24,301 nucleotides of DNA, taken from an uncultured Bacteroidaceae bacterium (GTDB taxonomy: Bacteria > Bacteroidota > Bacteroidia > Bacteroidales > Bacteroidaceae). The stretch is from assembly GCA_904501775.1 (NCBI GenBank), contig CAJGCJ010000019.1:1-24301 (forward strand). The letters are read 5' to 3'. The notes beneath the pieces are model-generated. The model was not told the DNA's origin. It saw only the letters and a list, made by a program, of their open reading frames with translations, and did not search any database. Both the position numbers and the translations under genes were made by a program. Position 1 is the first letter of the stretch; every line of letters starts with the position of its first letter. This document shows, piece by piece, positions 1 to 7,746 of this stretch.

Positions 1-2449
1 CAAGCTTGCCTTTCTTGTCCCATTGGGTACATTTAAAAGGAGCCTGTACCTTGTTCATCAACAAAGTGTATCCAACTGTTCCTTCTGTTACATCCATTGT
101 AATGTCGATATTCTCGCTCTTGTATGATGTTCCAAGATTGCTGTCGAATGCATACATAGTCTCTTTTGGCTCGTTTGTAGCAATTGCAAATCCTATGTTG
201 TCGATGCTTATGGGGTTTACGTCGAATGAACGTACCGCTGCGAAGTTTGAGCGTTTTGAATCCAATCTTCTGATACGTATGTAACGTGCCTTGACTGATT
301 CGCCCTCCCAGTTGATTACATACTGTTTCTGCATGTCGTCAATTAGGGCATTCCAATCTCTTCCGTTTGCAGAGTACTCAAGTACAGCGTGGTCGAAATA
401 GTCCACATCATCAACCGAGTTGCGTCCCTGAAGAATAGATATCTTTGTTACATCGCGTACAGTTCTAAGGTCTACACCAATCCAGTCGCCTGCTTTTTGT
501 GCCATACCTGATGTGTAGAATGTCGCGCTGTCGTTGTCGAACATCTGTTTTGTAAGTATTGTCTGTGCTGTGCTGAATGAGCCGATGCCTTTGTAGTCCT
601 TGGGAACTTCACCTGTCAGTTTCTTTAGGAATCCATGCGCCATGTCATCGGTAATGTTCTCGTAGAAAGGTTGCAATTTCATGGTACCCGACTTATGTGC
701 ATTGTAGTTCTCCATATCCTCTTTGCTCATAAGATTCTCAATGAACTTCTCCCAGAAGAGAGCATCGTTGCTCTGGTTGCGGTATATGCGTGCAAGCTCT
801 ATTGCACGGTAGCCTCTTGTACCCAACTTTCCGAACTCTGTGAGCCATGGGCGCAATTCATTGAGAAGAATGCTGTTGTCGCATCCCTGTTCCATTACAG
901 CAGGTACGCTCTCAATCTTCTTGAACTCGTTTTCCAATGCCAATGCCTTCTTGTCGTCCCAATTTGCAAGTGAGAATGTTTCAGTCTCCCAAGACTCGTC
1001 GCGACGATATCCGTTTTCGGTATCAGCCGAGTGTATTGCAAATGTACGGTAAGCATCACTTACTTTGGGAGCAAGCTCTTCCAAACCTCTCTCCCAACTG
1101 TCGATGGCATTGTACGATTCCATGTTCCAGCAATAGTCGGCAACACTGTACAAAGCAAGTTTAGATGCCTCGCCATGCTCCATGGGGTTGCTGATGACAC
1201 CACACACCTCGTTGCTTGTAAGTGAGGTGTCCAAGCCATATACAGGACCCTGCATCAAGATGTGACGGACATAGTCTGTTACAGGATAGTTCCACCAATA
1301 GTATGCGGGGCGCTTGATGCGGCTGTTAATGAATTCGAGTGTAGAGGGTGTGAGGTCGCTGCATACAACATCACCGGTCCAGAACACCTTGATATCCTTG
1401 TACAATGTACGACCATAGATGGCAAGTGCACCATCCTCTCCGGGTGCAGCCCATAGCTTAGAGTAGTCGGTGGGACACACTGTCAAAGGAGATACATCGC
1501 CCTTTGCCTTGACAAAATCGTCAGTAAGACGATTTAGCAGTTCGGTCTGCTTCAAGGGGTTTGTACCATCGCCCTCAATATCGTCGAAGAATACTGCGAA
1601 GTGGCGTACACCAAGGTCGTACATCAGATTGAATTTATTTACAAGATTCTGATAATCCTCTTCGTTCCATTTGATATCCTTTCCGGGGTGGATTGCCCAA
1701 ACAAAGTCTACTCGGTTGCGGCGGCTTGCCTCAATAAGGTCCTTGATGTTCTGTGCCTCTTTCTCGGGGTAAGGCTCACGCCAATAGGGAGAGCTGTGAT
1801 AAGGGTCATCCTTAGGACCGTAAAGGTAGCTGTTCATCTTGAACTTGCCATAGAAGTCGATGAGTGATGTACGTACCTCGTGTGACCATGGAGCACCATA
1901 GAATCCTTCAACAACACCACGGTTGGGCATGTCGGGGTAGTCGTTGATTTGTGCATACGGCAATACACCGGGGTTAACCTTGTTCTCGAGCAACTGTTTC
2001 AAGGTTTCGATACCATAGAAAGCACCTCTTTCGTCATAACCAACGATGGTGATGCCTTTTTTGTCTATGTTAAGAATGTAGGCACCCGATACCTCTTTTA
2101 CACCGTACTTCTTAGCTGCTTTTGCACCAAAATCAATAGTCAGTTTTGTGCCTTTTTTTACCTGTTTTACAAAAGAGAGCTCTTGTGTAAACTTCTTCTG
2201 TTTGTCTTTAATTACCAGTCCGTCATTGAATTGCAAAGTGTTGTCCCAACTGTATGTGAACACTTGCGGTGTGGGGTTAATGACTATGCCCTTGTGGTCT
2301 AACTTGTGTCCGGGGACAGGAAGAACATCCTGAACTTCGGAACGTTGCGAAGACAAATCAAATTCATCTTCTTGTGCTTGTGCATTTCCCAATGCAATAA
2401 TGGACAATGCACCGGCAAAAAGCAATTTCTTGTAATTTACGATACTCAT
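1..2449 (-). CDS. Secreted GH84 beta-N-acetylglucosaminidase (O-GlcNAcase-like), 3' end cut off by the window edge
   Basis: About 816 codons are present and the frame is still open at base 1, so the C-terminus is missing. The start ATG (complement of 2447-2449) opens a Sec signal peptide of about 26 residues ending AQA|QE. An N-terminal hexosaminidase-like domain (about 45-165) is followed by the GH84 catalytic barrel (about 170-450). The barrel has the family signature GFYGAPWS near 182-189 and the catalytic aspartate pair D289-D290 (FFDDIEGDG). A helical region follows (about 450-620), then an F5/8-type-C-like carbohydrate-binding domain (about 625-745) and the start of another segment. GH84 enzymes remove terminal beta-linked GlcNAc by substrate-assisted catalysis; in gut Bacteroides they act in the periplasm or at the surface on host glycans. 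I infer host or dietary glycan trimming. Family assignment is firm; natural substrate is not visible from sequence. Confidence 0.93.
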   Translation of the reverse strand, partial: MSIVNYKKLLFAGALSIIALGNAQAQEDEFDLSSQRSEVQDVLPVPGHKLDHKGIVINPTPQVFTYSWDNTLQFNDGLVIKDKQKKFTQELSFVKQVKKGTKLTIDFGAKAAKKYGVKEVSGAYILNIDKKGITIVGYDERGAFYGIETLKQLLENKVNPGVLPYAQINDYPDMPNRGVVEGFYGAPWSHEVRTSLIDFYGKFKMNSYLYGPKDDPYHSSPYWREPYPEKEAQNIKDLIEASRRNRVDFVWAIHPGKDIKWNEEDYQNLVNKFNLMYDLGVRHFAVFFDDIEGDGTNPLKQTELLNRLTDDFVKAKGDVSPLTVCPTDYSKLWAAPGEDGALAIYGRTLYKDIKVFWTGDVVCSDLTPSTLEFINSRIKRPAYYWWNYPVTDYVRHILMQGPVYGLDTSLTSNEVCGVISNPMEHGEASKLALYSVADYCWNMESYNAIDSWERGLEELAPKVSDAYRTFAIHSADTENGYRRDESWETETFSLANWDDKKALALENEFKKIESVPAVMEQGCDNSILLNELRPWLTEFGKLGTRGYRAIELARIYRNQSNDALFWEKFIENLMSKEDMENYNAHKSGTMKLQPFYENITDDMAHGFLKKLTGEVPKDYKGIGSFSTAQTILTKQMFDNDSATFYTSGMAQKAGDWIGVDLRTVRDVTKISILQGRNSVDDVDYFDHAVLEYSANGRDWNALIDDMQKQYVINWEGESVKARYIRIRRLDSKRSNFAAVRSFDVNPISIDNIGFAIATNEPKETMYAFDSNLGTSYKSENIDITMDVTEGTVGYTLLMNKVQAPFKCTQWDKKGKL

Positions 2450-2753
2450 ATTTATAAATTTAATGTGTTTGTTTTATGTCGATATATCATTGGTTGACAA
2501 CTATATCAAATGTATGTAAAGGCTGATAGGTCGGATGATTTCATCAAACATCAGCGCTTCTTGCGAAGATACATAAATAATTGTTCATAAAAAGGATAAA
2601 AACAAAAATATTGCAAAAGAAGTATGAATTTGCTCTACTGCAAAAGATGGATGCAGCCGATGTTCTTATTGTGATTGATGATTATTTATAAGTACAGTTA
2701 ATATATGATGGATATTTTTTAGTACCTTAGCAGAATATAAACAGATATAGACT
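2450..2753. promoter_or_regulatory. Divergent AT-rich intergenic region holding the promoters of the GH84 gene and the aldolase-proX operon
   Basis: These 304 bases separate two outward-facing genes and hold no convincing ORF or RNA. For the GH84 gene (minus strand) there is an exact TAnnTTTG -7 box at 2507-2514, which would leave a leader of about 50 bases. An alternative box, TATCTTCG, lies at 2564-2571, and another TAnnTTTG match at 2603-2610. None has a clean TTTG at the usual -33 distance. For the aldolase gene (plus strand) the best -7-like block is TACCTTAG at 2723-2730, about 24 bases before the ATG. Boxes this short arise by chance in AT-rich DNA, so the individual sites are tentative. 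The presence of divergent promoters follows from gene orientation. Confidence 0.45.
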
Positions 2754-3803
2754 ATGATACGATTCGACTCAGATTATGTTGAAGGTGCGCATCCCGCCAT
2801 ACTTGATGCTCTTGTAAAGACAAATTTTGAACAGACAGCCGGCTATGGCGAGGACAAGTTCTGCGCTGAAGCACGCGACATCATACGTACTCACTGCGGA
2901 GACTCTACCCTCGGTGTACAGTTCCTTGTTGGCGGTACACAGGCCAATGTTACAGTTATCGATGCATTGCTGTATAGTTATCAAGGTGTCATATCAGCCG
3001 ACAGCGGACACATAAACGTACACGAGACCGGTGCTCCCGAAGCTACAGGACATAAAGTGATTGCACTGCCGTCGAAGGATGGCCGTCTGTCGTTGCTGCA
3101 GATCAAGGAGTGCTACGAGGCGCATTGGAACGACCCTTCACACGAACATACGGTGCAGCCGGGAATGGTATATCTCTCCTGCCCTGCCGAGAATGGATTG
3201 ATATATACAAAAGCCGAGTTGAAAGAAATATCAGACTATTGCCATGCCAACGGATTGTATCTCTTCATTGATGGTGCAAGAATGGGATATGGTCTGCAGG
3301 CTGTGAATTGTGATTTCACACTTGCCGACCTTGCCCGGTTGTGCGATGTCTTTTACATCGGAGGTACCAAAGTGGGTGCTCTGTTCGGCGAGGCTGTGGT
3401 GTTCAACAACAAAGAGATGCAGCGCAGTTTCAGATACGCAATAAAACAGCATGGCGGAATGCTTGCCAAAGGACGATTGTTGGGTATACAGTTTGCCGAA
3501 CTGTTGAGAGGCGGAAACGACTGCCTCTATTTCAGGTTGGCAGCCCATGCAGTTGCTATGGCTGCAAGAATCAAAAAGAGCTTTAAGGATAGGGGTATCG
3601 AAATGTGGAACGACTCCACTACAAACATGCAATTCCCTATTTTGTCGAAAAAGCAGATAGAGTTCCTGTCACAGGAGTTCTCTTTTGAGCGTTGGGGTGT
3701 TCACGACAGTGAGCACGATGTTGTACGTTTCTGCACAAGCTGGGCTACACGCGAGGAGTCGGTTGAGAAACTGTGTAGAGCCATTGAATCAATGCCATCA
3801 TGA
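2754..3803 (+). CDS. Threonine aldolase family PLP enzyme (low-specificity L-threonine aldolase-like)
   Basis: A 349-residue protein of the beta-eliminating lyase / threonine aldolase family (fold-type I PLP enzymes). These cleave L-threonine or L-allo-threonine to glycine and acetaldehyde in the cytoplasm. Visible family features are the N-terminal F-x-SDY segment with a GAHP turn, the PLP-phosphate region around 58-64 (LVGGTQAN), a HINVHETGAPE segment with His86 and His90 near the cofactor ring, the cofactor-pyridine aspartate D173 in FIDGAR, and the Schiff-base lysine K206 in GGTKVGAL. Length is normal for the family. There is no signal peptide. No Shine-Dalgarno site precedes the ATG, as is usual in Bacteroidetes. 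The stop overlaps the next start as ATGA, so it is co-translated with the ProX-like gene. Exact substrate (threonine, allo-threonine, phenylserine) cannot be read from the sequence. Confidence 0.88.
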   Translation: MIRFDSDYVEGAHPAILDALVKTNFEQTAGYGEDKFCAEARDIIRTHCGDSTLGVQFLVGGTQANVTVIDALLYSYQGVISADSGHINVHETGAPEATGHKVIALPSKDGRLSLLQIKECYEAHWNDPSHEHTVQPGMVYLSCPAENGLIYTKAELKEISDYCHANGLYLFIDGARMGYGLQAVNCDFTLADLARLCDVFYIGGTKVGALFGEAVVFNNKEMQRSFRYAIKQHGGMLAKGRLLGIQFAELLRGGNDCLYFRLAAHAVAMAARIKKSFKDRGIEMWNDSTTNMQFPILSKKQIEFLSQEFSFERWGVHDSEHDVVRFCTSWATREESVEKLCRAIESMPS

Positions 3804-4297
3804 ACAACGATAAGATAAAAGCAGTACTTCGTTACTTGGACGAAAAGGGGTTGAAATACAGTTGGTATACGCACGAAGAGGCGCCTACGATAGAAATTGC
3901 AAGGAGCAGGTGGCATGCCGATGGCTCGAAACATTGCAAGAATCTTTTTTTTAGGAACCATAAGGGAAACAGGCACTATCTTGTTGTACTCGACTGTGAA
4001 TACAACCTTGATATCCACGATCTTGAGAAACGTCTGCATCAGGGAAAATTGTCATTCGCATCGCCACATCGCATGGAGCGTTATCTGGGTTTGACACCCG
4101 GCTCGGTCTCTCCATTCGGATTGATAAATGATACCGATAATCATGTGCATCTTTTTCTTGATGCCAACCTGCAACAGCATGAGTCGCTAAGTTTTCATCC
4201 CAACGACAATCATGCTACAGTAGTCATTCCCAAAGAGGAATTCCTGAAATATCTGAATGAAGTAGGCAACAGCTACGAGTTCATTGAACTCTATTAA
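3800..4297 (+). CDS. ProX/YbaK-family aminoacyl-tRNA deacylase (prolyl-tRNA editing protein)
   Basis: A 165-residue stand-alone editing domain of the INS/YbaK superfamily, close to ProX (PrdX). Such proteins hydrolyse mischarged tRNAs, classically Ala-tRNA(Pro), in trans to prolyl-tRNA synthetase. Supporting features are the lysine-rich KHCKNLFFRNHKG segment at about 44-56, containing the lysine that is conserved in this superfamily, the central LVVLDC strand at 61-66, and the GSVSPFGLIND loop at 101-111, which is highly characteristic of ProX. There is no signal peptide or membrane segment. Its ATG overlaps the aldolase stop by four bases (ATGA), implying translational coupling. The stop shares the palindrome TTAA with the stop of the convergent PAP2 gene. 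Specificity is inferred from family resemblance; an Ala or Cys deacylase role are both possible. Confidence 0.88.
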   Translation: MNNDKIKAVLRYLDEKGLKYSWYTHEEAPTIEIARSRWHADGSKHCKNLFFRNHKGNRHYLVVLDCEYNLDIHDLEKRLHQGKLSFASPHRMERYLGLTPGSVSPFGLINDTDNHVHLFLDANLQQHESLSFHPNDNHATVVIPKEEFLKYLNEVGNSYEFIELY

Positions 4298-5004
4298 TGC
4301 TGCTGCAGAACAAAGAATGCTATTATAGGTATTGCTGTAAAAGTACCATATAATGTTATGAGCAACAAGTGGACATCTGAAACAAGGTATCCACTTGTTG
4401 TGTATTGTGTAGATATCCAGTCACAGCTTCCTGCATTGCGTATCTTCTTGCACATTAACTTGTAGAGACGGTACATCAATACTCCTGTCAAGATACCTAC
4501 AACAGTTCCTCCCAATATATCCCCGGGATAGTGTACTCCCAGATATATTCTTGAGTAGCAGTTAAGCAGTGCCCATATTGCCAGTGAAACAGAGAGTGCC
4601 CTGTTCTTTATAAGCAGCATTGCAAATGTTGCTATTCCGAATGAATTGGCTGCATGACTCGACATGAATCCGTATGAAGCACAACGGTAACCGTTTACAA
4701 CATCCACTATGTACATCAGTTCGGGGTCGCGTGTTGGTCTGAATCTTTCAAATAACGGCTTGCATATTGTTGATGTTATTCCATCTGTTAACACGAATAC
4801 CAATGCGATAATTACAACCAACAGCAGGAAGGTGTTTATGTTGTTGTTCTTTATGAGAACATAAAGCAGCACAATAGCGAGCGGAATCCACACTATGGTT
4901 GTTGTATAGACTGTCATGCAGCCATCCCAAAATAGTGAGTTGCTACCGTTGAGTGCAAGTAACAGATATTTGTCAATCTCTATCAGTTGTTCTATATTAA
5001 ACAT
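4294..5004 (-). CDS. PAP2-family membrane phosphatase (undecaprenyl-diphosphatase-like)
   Basis: A 236-residue polytopic membrane protein with all three acid-phosphatase (PAP2) motifs: KX6RP at K82...R89-P90, an SSH motif at 115-117 (the PSGH equivalent), and SRX5HX3D at S151-R152...H158...D162. About five to six hydrophobic helices surround them. PAP2 membrane enzymes remove phosphate from lipid pyrophosphates or phosphates on the periplasmic face, such as undecaprenyl-PP carrier recycling or lipid A dephosphorylation. I chose the ATG at 5004 because it begins MFNIEQLIEIDKYL, the usual family N-terminus. An upstream ATG at 5058 would add 18 polar residues and overlap batE by 14 bases. It lies 40 bases after batE on the same strand and is probably the last gene of that operon. 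Lipid substrate is unknown. Confidence 0.87.
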   Translation of the reverse strand: MFNIEQLIEIDKYLLLALNGSNSLFWDGCMTVYTTTIVWIPLAIVLLYVLIKNNNINTFLLLVVIIALVFVLTDGITSTICKPLFERFRPTRDPELMYIVDVVNGYRCASYGFMSSHAANSFGIATFAMLLIKNRALSVSLAIWALLNCYSRIYLGVHYPGDILGGTVVGILTGVLMYRLYKLMCKKIRNAGSCDWISTQYTTSGYLVSDVHLLLITLYGTFTAIPIIAFFVLQQH

Positions 5005-5044
5005 CGCGGTATTTTGTTGTCGTGTTATTGTGTGTCGTATAATA

Positions 5045-5848
5045 TCAGATGCGCTCAATTGCAGTAACAGGTAACCACCCTACTGTGCCATCCTCCAGTT
5101 CAATCTCTTTCCAATTGTGCATGCTGTCGTCGATGATTTTCACCTTATGTCCCTCGTGTATAACAAAAAGGCTTGTACCCGATTCGTCCGGAGTACTCTT
5201 TGCTGTGATGCTGGGCTCAATAACGATAGCAGTGTTGCGGTTGGTAAGTCTCTCGTAGTGTGTGTATGCTGCAATATTGGCAAATATTGTAACGAAGAGT
5301 GTTACAATAGCTGTTGCGAATCCTATTTTGCGTATTGATATCCTGCTATTGAAAAGGAACAACAGAATTGAAACAAGCATCACCACAAATGCTACGATAC
5401 CTATGATGCACCACGCATTCATGCCCATAAGGTTTATCAATGACTTTATCCACTCTACAAAGAATATCTTGAAGCCCTGTGATACCTTGTCTACTGTCTT
5501 GCTCTTTGCAAGTTCCAGATTGAAAATTATATTCTTGTCCGAAGGCGACAGGAGGAGTGCTCTCTCGTAGTTCAGTATAGCTTTTGCAATCTCTTCACTT
5601 TTATAGTATGCGTTACCCAAATTGTAGTAGAGATCGGCCGACTCATTGCCCGAATTAAGGACATTCTCATAGATGGCTATCGCTGTAGAATAATCTCCTT
5701 TGGCGTATGCACTGTCACCCAATGATACATTTACTGTTTGCGCTCCAATCTCTGCAGGCGTTGCAATATTGATTGAGTCTTGTGCAGCAACGAGGCATGG
5801 GAATATGGCGAGTAATATGTATGTTATTATCTGTTTCATTGCTTTCAA
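5045..5848 (-). CDS. batE: BatE: TPR and SH3-like domain membrane protein of the Bat cluster
   Basis: A 267-residue protein, last of the batABCDE series. An N-terminal signal sequence or signal anchor (residues 4-22, cleavage likely after LVAAQ) is followed by a TPR region (about 40-118) with the typical GDYSTAIAIYENVL and ADLYYNLGNAYYKSEE repeats. Two membrane helices follow at about 145-167 and 174-195, and a C-terminal bacterial SH3-like domain at about 205-266 ends in DGTVGWLPVTAIERI. The fold order matches BatE of Bacteroides. In B. fragilis the bat genes were described as affecting aerotolerance; the molecular activity is not settled. It starts 3 bases after batD ends. The SH3 domain suggests binding to a wall or protein ligand in the periplasm, which is inference. 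A second Met at residue 4 is an equally good start. Confidence 0.87.
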   Translation of the reverse strand: MKAMKQIITYILLAIFPCLVAAQDSINIATPAEIGAQTVNVSLGDSAYAKGDYSTAIAIYENVLNSGNESADLYYNLGNAYYKSEEIAKAILNYERALLLSPSDKNIIFNLELAKSKTVDKVSQGFKIFFVEWIKSLINLMGMNAWCIIGIVAFVVMLVSILLFLFNSRISIRKIGFATAIVTLFVTIFANIAAYTHYERLTNRNTAIVIEPSITAKSTPDESGTSLFVIHEGHKVKIIDDSMHNWKEIELEDGTVGWLPVTAIERI

Positions 5849-5851
5849 GGT

Positions 5852-7681
5852 TTATTTTTTAATACAATTCTCCATCTTGTCTATTATTGTGATAGACATC
5901 TTATATATATTCTCCATTGTTGCTGCAGCGTCACCGGGCGCGTATTGAGCAAATTCGGCCTCGCTTATCACTTTGGCAAGTTCCTCTATTTCATTATCAG
6001 CCACACCTTTCGCAGCAAGTTCTGCCTTAACATTATCCTTTGTGAGGCGCGATACAGGAATATTCAACTTGTCGCTGAGATAACCCCAAAGGGCTTTAAG
6101 TATCTCTTCGTAGAATTCACGTTCTTTCTTCTCTTTCAGCAACTTATTCGCAAGTTTAAGACGCTTGACTGCTACTTTGTTGGCCTTCTTGGTGCGCATG
6201 CGTGCTATGTTTGCATTCTCGGCAACCTGTTTGTAGTGGATGATGATATACACTATGAAAACGACGAACGGTATTACGTACCATAGCATCCATGTGAATG
6301 ACGCAAACAGATAGTTGCCGCTCTTGTCGAGAGAGTGCTCACCTGTCTTTATGTATCGTATATCCTGTCCAAGCATCTTGAGTTCCTCTTTGCTTACGAA
6401 TGATGCTACAGTCTCGTTGTTTTCGCCTTTGCCCTTGGCTACATCAAGTGTATAGCTTTCGGTCTCTATTGTCTTGTACGATTTGCTGTTGATGTCGAAA
6501 TATGAGAATTTTATCGAAGGTATCGTATATACTCCTTCGTGTCGTGGTATAGCAAGATACTCCACAACCTTATTGCCTTGGAAACCCTCTCTTGTAAGCT
6601 TGAAGTGGTTATCTATCTTGGGGTCGTATACCTCGAAATCTTCAGGGAACTCAACTTCCGGGGTCTTTATGAGTTTCATGTTACCTGTACCCGATATCAC
6701 CATGCGCAGAGTAACAGCCTCGTTTGATTTAAGCTCTGTGGTGCTGATGCTGCTTGTGACATTGAACTTGCCCACAGCTCCCGAGAACTTGGCTGGTTTG
6801 TTGGCTGGCAACACCGACACGTTGAGTTTAAGAGCCGGTGTCTTTACCTTTTTCTTGACCTCTACATATCTTGGTCCGCCGTTCATGAAGAAATCGAACG
6901 GGTCCATGCTGGCACCTGTCTGCATAGTCACTACCCCCTCGTATTCTACCGACGGTATCTCTATTTCACCGGCTTGCTGGGGGAAGAGTACATATTGACT
7001 CCATGTGATTACTCTGTAGTTGCGTCCGTTGTAGTGCTCAAGACTCCACTCTTTGTTCTGAGGCAAGCTCACCTCCTGAATCTGAAAACCTTTGAGGTCG
7101 GGCATCTTGCCGTTCAGTGCGGTAAGGTTTACAAGTGAATAAATTTTATATGTGAGCAACACTGCTTCCTGTTCAAAGACATTCTGCTTGTTCAGGGTCG
7201 CAGTCATAAAGAGTTCGTCCTTAGAGATATTGACCGATGAAGAGCTGTTGTTGCTGCGGCGTGTTCCCGAAGAACGCTGCGACGATTGTGAGGCTTTATC
7301 GGCAGGCAAGACCTTTATCTTTGCACTGTTCGACTTGTACTGCTTGCCGTCAACATCAATCGTTGCAACCGGAATGTTGAATGTACCCTCTTTCAAAGGT
7401 TGCAGAATGTAGTTGAAAGTAACGGTATGCGATGTCACGCTCTGTCCGTTAATCGAGTGCATACTCATTGATGTCGAACGGTTGGGACCCGATAGAATCT
7501 CAAAGTTTTCGAACGATACTCGGGGCTCTTTTACATTTCCCCTGTTTATGGTGTAGCTGACTCTGAAGTGCTGGTCAACTACAACTGCATCGGGTGCAGA
7601 GACAACAAATGACACCTCGTCGGCAACAGCTGCAGTAATTGTTGTCAGAACCAATATAGTGGCGAATAATAACCTTCTCAT
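5852..7681 (-). CDS. batD: BatD: periplasmic beta-domain protein anchored by one membrane helix
   Basis: A 609-residue protein with a cleavable signal peptide (about 1-20). A long periplasmic region with at least three beta-sandwich-like blocks follows (about 22-125, 155-290, 300-415), interrupted by a Ser/Arg/Asn-rich low-complexity linker at about 130-150. A single membrane helix lies at about 463-483. The cytoplasmic tail is strongly basic at first (about 484-520) and then helical (about 520-605). Sequence pattern and position match the BatD / oxygen-tolerance family. In the operon it probably serves as the adaptor between periplasmic ligands and the cytoplasmic side. It has the same architecture as the protein at 10482-11552. 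A 65-base gap to batC upstream contains a weak -7-like TATCTTAG (7702-7709), so extra transcription from there is possible but unproven. Confidence 0.88.
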   Translation of the reverse strand: MRRLLFATILVLTTITAAVADEVSFVVSAPDAVVVDQHFRVSYTINRGNVKEPRVSFENFEILSGPNRSTSMSMHSINGQSVTSHTVTFNYILQPLKEGTFNIPVATIDVDGKQYKSNSAKIKVLPADKASQSSQRSSGTRRSNNSSSSVNISKDELFMTATLNKQNVFEQEAVLLTYKIYSLVNLTALNGKMPDLKGFQIQEVSLPQNKEWSLEHYNGRNYRVITWSQYVLFPQQAGEIEIPSVEYEGVVTMQTGASMDPFDFFMNGGPRYVEVKKKVKTPALKLNVSVLPANKPAKFSGAVGKFNVTSSISTTELKSNEAVTLRMVISGTGNMKLIKTPEVEFPEDFEVYDPKIDNHFKLTREGFQGNKVVEYLAIPRHEGVYTIPSIKFSYFDINSKSYKTIETESYTLDVAKGKGENNETVASFVSKEELKMLGQDIRYIKTGEHSLDKSGNYLFASFTWMLWYVIPFVVFIVYIIIHYKQVAENANIARMRTKKANKVAVKRLKLANKLLKEKKEREFYEEILKALWGYLSDKLNIPVSRLTKDNVKAELAAKGVADNEIEELAKVISEAEFAQYAPGDAAATMENIYKMSITIIDKMENCIKK

Positions 7682-7746
7682 ATCTAATTTATAATCGTCT
7701 GCTAAGATAATATAAAGTGATGAATTACACTATCAATGTTTTTGAT

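Noticed and set aside
2555..2568. A CTTC-TTGC-GAAG hairpin in the GH84 upstream region
   Set aside because: Only a 4-bp stem, too short to call a regulatory structure or terminator.
2625..2675. A tiny ORF starting MNLLYCKRWMQP in the divergent region
   Set aside because: About 16 codons, no conserved feature visible and no context; cannot be distinguished from chance.
3231..3632. A 133-residue minus-strand ORF inside the threonine-aldolase-like gene
   Set aside because: It lies wholly within a strongly supported PLP enzyme gene and has no recognisable domain.
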